Assembly (NCBI GenBank): GCA_966211765.1
Contig: CBIHOV010000020.1
Span: 86,765 to 150,764, forward strand
Source: Paraflavitalea sp966211765
Lineage (GTDB): Bacteria > Bacteroidota > Bacteroidia > Chitinophagales > Chitinophagaceae
Direction of reading: 5' to 3'
Length of the DNA: 64,000 bases
Every line of letters starts with the position of its first letter. Within the stretch, counting starts at the first letter, position 1. Under the pieces are notes generated by a model. The model was given only the letters and a program-made list of their open reading frames with translations, was not told the origin of the DNA and searched no databases. Below are positions 19,098 to 26,648 of the stretch, in pieces. Made by a program: the position numbers and the translations under genes.

Positions 19098-19700
19098 TTA
19101 GGGGCGGGCCGCTTCGAATGCCTCTATTTCGCTGCGCATGCTCAACAGGTAATCAATGTCATCATATCCATTGAGCAGGCAGGTCTTTTTATAGCTATTG
19201 ATATCAAATTTTTCTTCTGTACCAACACCTACGATGGTGATGGTTTGTTGTTCCAGGTTTACGGCTACTTCTGTAGCGGGGTCTTTTGCTACTGCTTCAA
19301 ACAGTTGTTGCAGGAATGCTTCGCTTACCTGTATGGGCAAGAGGAAGTTGTTGAGTGAATTGTTGCGAAAGATATCGGCAAAAAAGCTGCTCACCACTAC
19401 ATCGAAGCCTGCATCTTTGATGGCCCAGGCCGCATGTTCGCGGGAAGAGCCACATCCGAAGTTACGGGCGGCTAACAGTATCTTTCCTTTATACGTTGGA
19501 TTGTTCAATGGGAAATCAGCCTTGGGCTGTTGCTCATCATCATTGTTGTAGCGCCAGTCGCGGAACAGGTTCTTGCCAAATCCCTCACGGCTGGTAGACT
19601 TCAGAAAACGGGCAGGGATGATCTGATCAGTATCGATGTTTTCGATATTGACCGGAACAACGGTGGAATGAACAATATTGATGGCTTTACTCACTTTCAC
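19098..19700 (-). CDS. leuD: 3-Isopropylmalate dehydratase small subunit
   Basis: 200-residue small subunit of isopropylmalate isomerase. The swivel-domain motif ARNFGCGSSREHAAWAI is near residue 76, and the N-terminal VNIENIDTDQIIPARFLK matches the family. It works as a heterodimer with LeuC, encoded 7 nt upstream; leuB begins 33 nt downstream. Confidence 0.95.
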   Translation of the reverse strand: MKVSKAINIVHSTVVPVNIENIDTDQIIPARFLKSTSREGFGKNLFRDWRYNNDDEQQPKADFPLNNPTYKGKILLAARNFGCGSSREHAAWAIKDAGFDVVVSSFFADIFRNNSLNNFLLPIQVSEAFLQQLFEAVAKDPATEVAVNLEQQTITIVGVGTEEKFDINSYKKTCLLNGYDDIDYLLSMRSEIEAFEAARP

Positions 19701-19707
19701 TTATTTT

Positions 19708-21105
19708 TTATAAAAACTCTCTTACATCTGCTATCTCTCCTGTAATAGCTGCTGCCGCTGCTGTTAAAGGGCTGGCCAATAGCGTTCTGGCATTGGGCCC
19801 CTGCCTTCCTTCAAAGTTTCTGTTGGAAGTAGAGATACAATACTTACCGGCTGGTATTTTATCCTCATTCATGGCCAGGCAGGCTGAACATCCGGGCTGG
19901 CGCAACTGAAAACCGGCTTCTTCAAATATTTTATCAATGCCTTCGGCAATGGCTTGTTTTTCTACCTGACGTGAGCCGGGTACTATCCATACCTGTACAT
20001 CATCGGCTTTCTTCCTGCCTTTTACAAAGGAAGCTACGAGGCGCAGGTCTTCGATACGGCTGTTGGTGCAGCTGCCAATGAACACATAGTCCACTTTTTT
20101 ACCTTTGATCTCAGTACCGGGTTTCAGGCCCATGTAGTTGAGCGATTTGAGGAAGGAAGGTTTTTCCTTGTCTTCGATCTCATTTTCTGCGGGAATGTGT
20201 CCGGTAATGCCCATGCCCATACCGGGGTTGGTACCGTAGGTGATCATGGGTTCGATATCGGCTGCGTTGATGTTGATCTCTGTATCAAATACAGCATCCT
20301 CATCGGAATACAATTCTTTCCAGGCCTTTACTTTTCTGTCCCACTGGCCAACGCCGGGTGCAAACAAACGGCCTTTTATGTAATCGAAGGTAATGTCATC
20401 GGGAGCGATCATACCACCGCGTGCGCCCATTTCAATACTCATATTGCAAATGGTCATGCGGCCTTCCATGCTGAGGCTGCGGATAGCCGAACCAGCATAT
20501 TCCACAAAGTACCCGGTGGCGCCACTGGCTGATATCTTCGCTATTATATACAAAATGATGTCTTTCGACACCACTCCTTTGTTTAATTCACCTTCCACAT
20601 TGATGCGCATGAGCTTTGGCTTGCTTTGCATCAAGCACTGGGTAGCCATCACCATTTCCACTTCGCTGGTACCAATACCAAAGGCAATGGCGCCAAAAGC
20701 ACCGTGGGTGGAGGTATGGCTATCGCCACAAACAATCGTCATGCCGGGCTGGGTAATGCCGAGTTCGGGCCCTATTACATGCACAATGCCCTGGAACGGA
20801 TGTCCAAGGCCGTATAATTCAATGTCGTGTCTTTTGCAATTTTCGATGAGCTGTTGTACCTGGTTGCGCGACAGCTCTTCTTTGATGGGGAGGTGCTGGT
20901 TGATGGTTGGTACATTGTGATCGGCTGTGGCTACTACCTGCTGTGGGCGCAGCACTTTCATGCCTCTGTTCTCCAATCCTTTGAAAGCCTGTGGGCTGGT
21001 TACTTCATGGATAAAATGTTTATCGATATACAACACCGCGGGCCCGCCTTCAATTTGTTTGACGACATGCTTCTCCCAGATCTTATCGAATAATGTCTTC
21101 CCCAT
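19708..21105 (-). CDS. leuC: 3-Isopropylmalate dehydratase large subunit
   Basis: 465-residue aconitase-type subunit. The 4Fe-4S cysteines are seen in VFIGSCTNSRIEDL and in QPGCSACLAMNEDK; the active-site region CGDSHTSTHGAFGAIAFGIG is intact. It follows leuA after a 96-nt gap with a hairpin and is nearly contiguous with leuD. Confidence 0.95.
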   Translation of the reverse strand: MGKTLFDKIWEKHVVKQIEGGPAVLYIDKHFIHEVTSPQAFKGLENRGMKVLRPQQVVATADHNVPTINQHLPIKEELSRNQVQQLIENCKRHDIELYGLGHPFQGIVHVIGPELGITQPGMTIVCGDSHTSTHGAFGAIAFGIGTSEVEMVMATQCLMQSKPKLMRINVEGELNKGVVSKDIILYIIAKISASGATGYFVEYAGSAIRSLSMEGRMTICNMSIEMGARGGMIAPDDITFDYIKGRLFAPGVGQWDRKVKAWKELYSDEDAVFDTEININAADIEPMITYGTNPGMGMGITGHIPAENEIEDKEKPSFLKSLNYMGLKPGTEIKGKKVDYVFIGSCTNSRIEDLRLVASFVKGRKKADDVQVWIVPGSRQVEKQAIAEGIDKIFEEAGFQLRQPGCSACLAMNEDKIPAGKYCISTSNRNFEGRQGPNARTLLASPLTAAAAAITGEIADVREFL

Positions 21106-21140
21106 TTTCTTTTTGTGTTTCTCTCGTTTCGTGAATGAAA

Positions 21141-21162
21141 GCGTGGCGCAGAAGCGCCACGC
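21141..21162 (-). other. Intercistronic hairpin between leuA and leuC
   Basis: Perfect nine-bp stem gcgtggcgc/gcgccacgc with a four-base loop. On the minus strand it is followed by TTTCATT, a weak T-tract. It could be a partial terminator or a stability element that lowers leuCDB relative to leuA. Confidence 0.6.
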
Positions 21163-21201
21163 CTAAACAAAAACTACATGATTATGAGAAAATACTGCTC
21201 A

Positions 21202-22371
21202 CTAGGCTACTATCGCCCTTTCCTGGTACTGATTTGCCAGGCTTTGCAAGTCCTCATCACCTACCTCTTTTTTTCTGTCTGCCACTTTCAGGAACTGTTC
21301 GTACAACACGTCAATATCATTGCGGTTGTACATGAATCCCAGTTTCTGAAACCGATGAGCAAGGGCGCTGCGGCCGCTGCGGGCCGTCAGAACAATTTTA
21401 CTACCGTCAGCTCCTACTTCTTCAGGATTAATGATCTCATAGGTTTGCGCATCTTTCAAAAACCCATCCTGGTGAATACCGGAAGAATGGGAGAAAGCAT
21501 TGGCGCCTACGATCGCTTTATTGGGTTGAACCGGCATACGCATGGTATCGGATACCAAACGGCTGAGCGGGTTAAGTTGCTTTGCATTGATATTGGTGTA
21601 ATATCCCATGGTGCTGTGCTGCTTGATGACCATCACCACTTCTTCGAGGGAAGTGTTGCCGGCTCTTTCACCCAGTCCATTAATGGTACACTCAATCTGA
21701 CGGGCGCCATTGATAACACCTGCAATGGAATTGGCTGTGGCCAAACCAAGGTCGTTGTGGCAATGGCAGGAAATAATCGCCTTGTCGATATTACTTACGT
21801 TGTTGACCAGGAAAGCGATCTTTTCGCCGTACTGGTGTGGCAGGCAATAACCGGTAGTATCCGGAATATTGACAGTAGTAGCGCCGGCAGCGATGACGGC
21901 TTCCACTACCCTGGCCAGGTATTCATTGTCGGTCCTACCTGCATCTTCGGCATAGAACTCCACATCATCTGTAAAGTTGCGGGCCCATTTTACTGCCTGG
22001 GCAGCTCTCTCCAGGATATCTTCGCGGGTAGAATTAAACTTAGATTTAATATGAAAATCGGAAGTACCGATCCCGGTATGGATACGCTTTCTTTTAGCGC
22101 TTTGGAGGGCTTCGGCAGCTACCTCAATGTCTTTTTGAACGGCACGGCTAAGACCGCATACGACGGCATTTTTGACGACTTTCCCGATCTCATGAACACT
22201 TTGGAAATCGCCAGGTGAGGAAATGGGAAAACCAGCTTCGATAATGTCTACCCCCAATGTTTCCAGAGCCAGTGCGATCTCAATCTTTTCCGTTGTATTT
22301 AACTTACATCCGGGAACTTGTTCCCCATCGCGTAACGTAGTATCAAAAATATAGACCTTTTGTCCTGGCAT
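21202..22371 (-). CDS. leuA: 2-Isopropylmalate synthase, short form
   Basis: Condenses acetyl-CoA and 2-oxoisovalerate, the entry to leucine synthesis. Start ATG 22371 (MPGQKVYIFDTTLRDGEQVPG); the in-frame extension up to 22452 starts with TTG and covers the leader hairpin. The DTTLRDGEQ signature and metal-binding SCHCHNDLGLATAN are present. At 389 residues it lacks the roughly 120-residue C-terminal leucine-binding domain of long LeuA proteins, so leucine feedback on the enzyme itself is not expected from this domain. First gene of leuACDB. Confidence 0.92.
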   Translation of the reverse strand: MPGQKVYIFDTTLRDGEQVPGCKLNTTEKIEIALALETLGVDIIEAGFPISSPGDFQSVHEIGKVVKNAVVCGLSRAVQKDIEVAAEALQSAKRKRIHTGIGTSDFHIKSKFNSTREDILERAAQAVKWARNFTDDVEFYAEDAGRTDNEYLARVVEAVIAAGATTVNIPDTTGYCLPHQYGEKIAFLVNNVSNIDKAIISCHCHNDLGLATANSIAGVINGARQIECTINGLGERAGNTSLEEVVMVIKQHSTMGYYTNINAKQLNPLSRLVSDTMRMPVQPNKAIVGANAFSHSSGIHQDGFLKDAQTYEIINPEEVGADGSKIVLTARSGRSALAHRFQKLGFMYNRNDIDVLYEQFLKVADRKKEVGDEDLQSLANQYQERAIVA

Positions 22372-22402
22372 AATAATTTTTGTAAGGGTAATAAGATAAA
22401 GG

Positions 22403-22458
22403 AGCAGGCTGTTTATTTTTGTGTTGCTTGCTTGAGAAACCAGATAAAACAACCTGCT
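22403..22458 (-). promoter_or_regulatory. Stem-loop in the leuA 5' leader
   Basis: Arms at 22403-22414 and 22447-22458 form a 12-bp stem in minus-strand RNA, including one G-U pair, with a loop of about 32 nt. It ends 31 nt before the leuA ATG. No T-run follows, so it is not an obvious terminator. Role unknown; possibly translational or attenuation control. Confidence 0.45.
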
Positions 22459-22477
22459 GAACCGAAATTATCTTTGT

Positions 22478-22549
22478 TTACTGAGCAAGTGAAATCAAAA
22501 TTGTGAGTAATTTACACTGCTTAACCCTCGGCAGCCAATAGATAACCAT
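22478..22549 (-). CDS. Possible Leu-rich leader ORF upstream of leuA
   Basis: A 23-codon ORF (ATG 22549, TAA 22478) ending CKLLTILISLAQ, with five Leu and three Ile codons. It lies 19 nt before the leuA leader stem-loop, as a leader peptide would. Against it: the Leu codons are not contiguous, the hairpin lacks a T-tract, and a possible -7 box TAATTTCG lies downstream of the ORF, in which case it would not be transcribed with leuA. Weak call. Confidence 0.3.
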   Translation of the reverse strand: MVIYWLPRVKQCKLLTILISLAQ

Positions 22550-22584
22550 TTGAATATCAACAGGTTTAACGTTTATTAAATACG

Positions 22585-24159
22585 ATGCCCAATCGCTCAA
22601 CCGATGCTCTTTTTCAGCTGATCCATTCCCTGGAAAAGTCAGAAAAACGGAATTTTAAGCTATATGTACAACGTAATTCCTCCAGCGAGGAGCTGAAAGT
22701 GGTGCAGCTTTTCGATGCCCTGGACAAGATGGAGGAATACGATGAGGCGCTCTTACTCAGGAAGAATGAAAGTATTAAGAAGCAGCAGCTCTCGAATATA
22801 AAGGCCCATTTATACAAACAGATATTATCCAGCCTGCGTCTTATCAAGGACGACAGCAATATAGATATCCAGCTGCATGAGCAGATGGACTATGCCCGCA
22901 TCTTATACAATAAAGGGCTGTACCTGCAAAGTCTGAAGGTGCTGGATCGCATGAAGGAAACAGCCAGGACCCATAACCAGGTCACTTATTTATTACAGGT
23001 CTTATTCTTTGAGAAGAAGATAGAAGCACTGCACATTACCCGCAGTATGCAGGACCGTGCAGAAAAGCTGACGAGTGAGGCGAATGAAGTAAATGCCAAA
23101 CTGATCAACACGAGTAAGTTATCGAACCTCTCTCTCTTATTGTATAGCTGGTACATTAGGAATGGCCATGCGCGTAATGAGAAAGATGAAGTAGCGTTGC
23201 GTCTCTTCTTCGAGCAACATTTTCCTGCCGGCGCAGAAGAAGTCAAAGGGTTTTATGAAAAGTTATACCTGTACCAGAGTTATTGCTGGTATGCTTTTAT
23301 ACGGCAAGACCTGCTGCAGTATTACCGGTATACGCAAAAATGGGTAGAGCTGTTTGAGAAGGAACCCTTCATGATAGAAGTGGAGACAGCCCACTATATC
23401 AAGGGAATGCACAACCTGCTGAGTGCGCATTTTGACCTGCAGAACTACCAGAAGTTCAATGAAACGCTCAGCAAGTTTGAAGCATTTGGACAATCGGAGA
23501 TAGCGAATGCGAATGACAACAACCGTATCCAGACCTTTGTATACCTGCAGATCTCCAAAATGAACAAGCACTTTATGGAGGGCACTTTCAGTGAAGGCCT
23601 GACATTGGTACCACAAACCGAAGAGAAGCTGCAGGAATATGGCCTCTACCTCGACAGACACCGGATATTAGTATTCTACTATAAGATCGCTTCGCTGTAT
23701 TTTGGCAGTGGCCATTATGAACAAGCGATCGATTACCTCAATAAGATCATCAACTGGAAGGTTGACCTGCGCACGGACCTCCAGGCTTACTCCCGCCTGC
23801 TGCACCTGATAGCGCATTATGAGTTGGGTAATTTCGACTTGCTGGAATACCTGTTCAAGTCAGTGTACCGCTTTATGGCGAAGATGGAAAACCTGAGTGT
23901 GGTGGAAGAAGAGATCTTCCGCTTCTTAAGAAGGTCGTTCCATGTACAACCCAAGCAGTTGAAAGGGGAATTCGAAAAGCTGTTGAATAAACTGAAGCAG
24001 CATGAACGGAACCGTTTTGAAACGCGTGCGTTCATGTACCTCGATATCATTTCCTGGCTGGAAAGCAAGATCAACAATACGCCGGTACAGAATGTGATCC
24101 GGCAGAAATACCTCAACGCAGTAAAACACAAGGCCCAGGATTCCGAATTTAAGCTGTAA
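22585..24159 (+). CDS. Helical repeat (TPR-like) protein of unknown function
   Basis: 524-residue soluble protein without signal peptide, rich in amphipathic helices (for example QMDYARILYNKGLYLQSLKV near residue 95, and HYEQAIDYLNKIINWKVDL near 380). These look like degenerate tetratricopeptide-type repeats, suggesting protein binding. No catalytic motif is visible. It is divergent from leuA across a shared promoter region of about 200 bp. I do not recognise a named family. Confidence 0.7.
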   Translation: MPNRSTDALFQLIHSLEKSEKRNFKLYVQRNSSSEELKVVQLFDALDKMEEYDEALLLRKNESIKKQQLSNIKAHLYKQILSSLRLIKDDSNIDIQLHEQMDYARILYNKGLYLQSLKVLDRMKETARTHNQVTYLLQVLFFEKKIEALHITRSMQDRAEKLTSEANEVNAKLINTSKLSNLSLLLYSWYIRNGHARNEKDEVALRLFFEQHFPAGAEEVKGFYEKLYLYQSYCWYAFIRQDLLQYYRYTQKWVELFEKEPFMIEVETAHYIKGMHNLLSAHFDLQNYQKFNETLSKFEAFGQSEIANANDNNRIQTFVYLQISKMNKHFMEGTFSEGLTLVPQTEEKLQEYGLYLDRHRILVFYYKIASLYFGSGHYEQAIDYLNKIINWKVDLRTDLQAYSRLLHLIAHYELGNFDLLEYLFKSVYRFMAKMENLSVVEEEIFRFLRRSFHVQPKQLKGEFEKLLNKLKQHERNRFETRAFMYLDIISWLESKINNTPVQNVIRQKYLNAVKHKAQDSEFKL

Positions 24160-24540
24160 AATTTAGCATGCAGGATTGCTGCTATGGGGCGAAAAACGCC
24201 CCCTGTATACAGTTGCACTTCTCCAGGCAACTGGCGGGTATCTCCATGCCATTGAAGTAAGCTGTAACCCTGAGCCCCGCGAAGGAGGATAAGCACGGAC
24301 ATTCCTTTCTCTATTAAACCTCATTGCGAAGGGATATCATCCCAGCAAAAACCATTGATCCTCCATTCATCCTCCATTCATCCTCCATTCATCCTCCATT
24401 GATTCTTCATTATTGAATGGAGAGTCAATGGAAGAATAATGGACCTTTATTGTATATACAATATACTTCACCTATCCTCAATGAATACTCAATGCCTTTA
24501 AATTAAGGTATCACAAAGAGCCCTGACTGAGATTTGCTCA
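24160..24540. other. Convergent intergenic stretch with small hairpin and repeats
   Basis: Gene-free region between two convergent genes. It holds a six-bp G+C hairpin with an A5 loop (24186-24202), followed by the palindrome CTGTATACAG (24203-24212), a possible end signal for the helical-repeat gene although no T-run follows. The tandem repeat listed separately is also here. No ORF or RNA gene is evident. Confidence 0.5.
24360..24403. repeat. Four tandem 11-bp repeats
   Basis: Unit cctccattcat, repeated at 24360, 24371, 24382 and 24393 (the last copy cctccattgat). It is followed by inverted partial copies (gaatggag) up to about 24430. The 11-bp period is close to one helical turn. Confidence 0.85.
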
Positions 24541-24595
24541 TACAAAAGGCTGATCATTAACAGCTTAATTGTCAACTAGCTGTTAATGATCAGCC
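24541..24595 (-). terminator. Long-stem terminator of the cysM-moeZ operon
   Basis: Perfect 18-bp inverted repeat, 24548-24565 and 24578-24595, with a 12-nt loop. On the minus strand it is followed by TTTTGTA. It lies 57 nt beyond the moeZ stop and so ends the cysteine operon; the stem may also stop plus-strand transcripts. Confidence 0.75.
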
Positions 24596-24652
24596 CTGTA
24601 ATACATCTGCGATCCTTCTTCCTGCTGGCAGCAGGGGATACGCTATTGACTA

Positions 24653-25816
24653 TCAGTATTTTGAGAGTTCCGGCTTTACTTCATCAATATAGCCCAGGAT
24701 ACCTCCCTTGAGGTTGTACAGGTTGGTAAACCCGAATTTCTCTTCCAGTTCACGGATGGCTTTGGCGCTGCGACCACCCATCTTACAATGGAGCACTACT
24801 TTGGTATCGCGGCTGAACCTGTCGGCATTGGCAGCCACAGTAGCGAGGGGTATCAATTCGGCACCAATGTTCACAAAATCATACTCATGCTGCTCGCGTA
24901 CATCAATCAGCTGGAATGGCTCTCCCTTTACCTGCCAGTCGTAAAGTTCTGTAGCTGTAATTTCTTTAATGGGCTTTTCCACTGCTTTAACGCCGCAGAA
25001 TTGCTCATAGTCGATCAGGGCTGTAATGGAAGGATTTGTGCCGTTGAGGGGATTATCATCGCGGCGGGAGATGTTGAATGTGCGGCTTTCAAAAGTAAGG
25101 GCATCAAAAATATAAAAACGGCCGGCCAGAGGATCGCCCACACCGGTAATCACTTTGATCACTTCCAGGGCCTGCAGGCTGCCAATAATGCCAGGCAACA
25201 CGCCGAGCACACCACCTTCTGCGCAACTGGGCACAAGGCCGGGCGGTGGAGGTGTTGGGTACAGATCGCGGTAATTAGGTCCTAATACCCCTTCCTTGTT
25301 GCGGTAGTTGAATACAGAAACCTGTCCTTCAAACTGGAAGATAGAAGCATAGATATTGGGCTTGCCCAATAAGACCGCCGCATCATTGACGAGATAGCGG
25401 GTAGGAAAATTATCTGTTCCATCTGCAACCAGGTCATAGTCCTTCAATATATCGAGTGCATTCTGCGAAGTGAGCTGGGTATTGTACAATATGATGTTGA
25501 TATGGGGATTGAGGGCTTCGAGCCTGGCTTTGGCAGCTTCCACTTTTGCTTTGCCAATGGATTCCACACCAAACAGCACCTGGCGCTGGAGGTTGCTATC
25601 GTCCACCACATCAAAATCCACAATACCAATGGTGCCCACGCCAGCTGCAGCCAGGTATAATAAAGCAGGACTGCCCAAACCACCTGACCCAACGATCAGG
25701 ACTTTGGCAGCTTTCAGTTTTTGCTGGGCCTCAAGGCCAAATTCAGGAATAATAATATGCCTGTTGTAGCGGGCAAGTTCTTCTTTGGAAAAGGTTATCG
25801 TTGAATGAGTGCTCAT
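24653..25816 (-). CDS. moeZ: MoeZ/MoeB-type adenylyltransferase-sulfurtransferase
   Basis: 387-residue two-domain enzyme. The N-terminal E1-like ThiF/MoeB domain has the ATP loop VGSGGLGSPALLYLAAAGVG, followed by DFDVVDDSNLQRQ and SCAEGGVLGVLPG. The C-terminal rhodanese domain (from about residue 290) has active-site loop CKMGGRS. Expected role: adenylate the C-terminal glycine of the carrier CysO, then sulfurate it to a thiocarboxylate. The paired CxxC zinc motif of MoeB is replaced by RRDDNPLNG; IDYEQFCGV follows, a pattern I associate with MoeZ-type proteins. Last gene of cysM-mec-cysO-moeZ. The sulfur route to cysteine, rather than molybdopterin, is inferred from context. Confidence 0.88.
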   Translation of the reverse strand: MSTHSTITFSKEELARYNRHIIIPEFGLEAQQKLKAAKVLIVGSGGLGSPALLYLAAAGVGTIGIVDFDVVDDSNLQRQVLFGVESIGKAKVEAAKARLEALNPHINIILYNTQLTSQNALDILKDYDLVADGTDNFPTRYLVNDAAVLLGKPNIYASIFQFEGQVSVFNYRNKEGVLGPNYRDLYPTPPPPGLVPSCAEGGVLGVLPGIIGSLQALEVIKVITGVGDPLAGRFYIFDALTFESRTFNISRRDDNPLNGTNPSITALIDYEQFCGVKAVEKPIKEITATELYDWQVKGEPFQLIDVREQHEYDFVNIGAELIPLATVAANADRFSRDTKVVLHCKMGGRSAKAIRELEEKFGFTNLYNLKGGILGYIDEVKPELSKY

Positions 25817-25834
25817 TGTTGCATGATTGAAAAG

Positions 25835-25860
25835 TTAGGTATTAGCTGTTAGGTATTAGC
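25835..25860. repeat. Short direct repeat in the cysO-moeZ gap
   Basis: ttaggtattagc occurs at 25835-25846 and 25849-25860, with a partial third copy (tttagctgtt) after it. It lies in the 60-nt gap between cysO and moeZ. No function is evident. Confidence 0.6.
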
Positions 25861-25876
25861 CTTTAGCTGTTCACTT

Positions 25877-26155
25877 TCAGCGGCTACCGCCTGCAATGGC
25901 GGGTACAATGCTGATAATGGTATCTGCTTTAACGGCGGTTTGTCCCTGTTGCAGGTCGCGGATATCATCATTGCCAACAAAGATGTTGACAAAGGACCGG
26001 ATCTGCCCTTTATCGTCGAGCAGGTGCTTTTTCAGTTCCGGAAAGTTAAGTGTTAATTCGCTAACGGTTTTGTCGATGGTATCGGCCTGTATATTGAGCC
26101 GGGCCGTATTGTTGGTAAACTTTCGTAATGGTGTAGGAATGATTACTGTTGCCAT
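25877..26155 (-). CDS. cysO: Ubiquitin-fold sulfur carrier protein (CysO/MoaD family)
   Basis: 92-residue beta-grasp sulfur carrier. Start ATG 26155 (MATVIIPTPLRKFTNN); the upstream in-frame extension is unlikely. The fold is typical: N-terminal strands, NFPELKKHLLDDKGQIRSFVNIFVGN-like core (about residues 38-63), then ADTIISIVPAIAGG. Carriers of this type end in Gly-Gly, whose carboxylate becomes a thiocarboxylate. Here the Gly-Gly is followed by Ser-Arg and then the stop, so the reactive end must be uncovered by proteolysis. The neighbouring JAMM protease is the obvious candidate. The placement between mec and moeZ supports a cysteine-synthesis role. Confidence 0.88.
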   Translation of the reverse strand: MATVIIPTPLRKFTNNTARLNIQADTIDKTVSELTLNFPELKKHLLDDKGQIRSFVNIFVGNDDIRDLQQGQTAVKADTIISIVPAIAGGSR

Positions 26156-26212
26156 GATCGTTGATGTTATTTGTTGTTTATAATTGAATCGAATCACTGA
26201 TTAATGCTAAGT

Positions 26213-26647
26213 TCAGCTACCCACTGTTTGCTCAACTGCCACCGTCTCTTCTTCAAATTGCGTTTCATCATTCAGTCTCCAGGAACGAAGCGGGCCAATC
26301 TTCCCTTCCAGTACTGAAACAATGATGTACGAGAAATAAGGTTGCGCGGCCACGCGGTCATGCTCAGATGGAATGGCCGGATGATTGGGATGTGAGTGAT
26401 ACACACCCAACAAGAGGAGGTTGTTCTCTTCGGCATACTGCTCGGCCCTGATATAATCAAGGGGCGCTATCACAAATCTCCTGCGCTTATCGCCTTCTTT
26501 GGCATTGATCACGATCTGTATTTTACTGATGCTCCTGTTGCCATGCTGGTCTTCCGCTCCAAACAGGAATCCGCAACATTCATCGGGGAAAGCCTGTACC
26601 GCGTCATTTAACAATAATTCCTTAGCTGCCGGTTGTATCGTGATCAT
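26213..26647 (-). CDS. mec: JAMM/MPN-domain metalloprotease (Mec-like)
   Basis: 144-residue zinc peptidase of the JAMM family. The complete motif HSHPNHPAIPSEHD (H-x-H-x7-S-x2-D) is near residues 84-97, with the upstream Glu in DECCGFLFG (residues 23-31). In mycobacteria the homologue Mec releases cysteine from the CysO-cysteine adduct. Here it may also remove the Ser-Arg tail of CysO. It starts 1 nt after the cysM stop and ends 57 nt before cysO. The family is certain; the substrate is inferred from neighbours. Confidence 0.9.
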   Translation of the reverse strand: MITIQPAAKELLLNDAVQAFPDECCGFLFGAEDQHGNRSISKIQIVINAKEGDKRRRFVIAPLDYIRAEQYAEENNLLLLGVYHSHPNHPAIPSEHDRVAAQPYFSYIIVSVLEGKIGPLRSWRLNDETQFEEETVAVEQTVGS

Positions 26648-26648
26648 C

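Noticed and set aside
22372..22452. N-terminal extension of LeuA by 27 residues
   Set aside because: The extension begins with TTG and overlaps the leader stem-loop. The normal family start MPGQKVYIFDTTLRDGEQ coincides with an ATG.
24653..25816. MoeZ as a broken MoeB because the CxxC zinc motif is absent
   Set aside because: The frame is intact, the rhodanese cysteine loop is present, and the IDYEQFCGV context fits MoeZ-type proteins, which I recall as lacking the pair.
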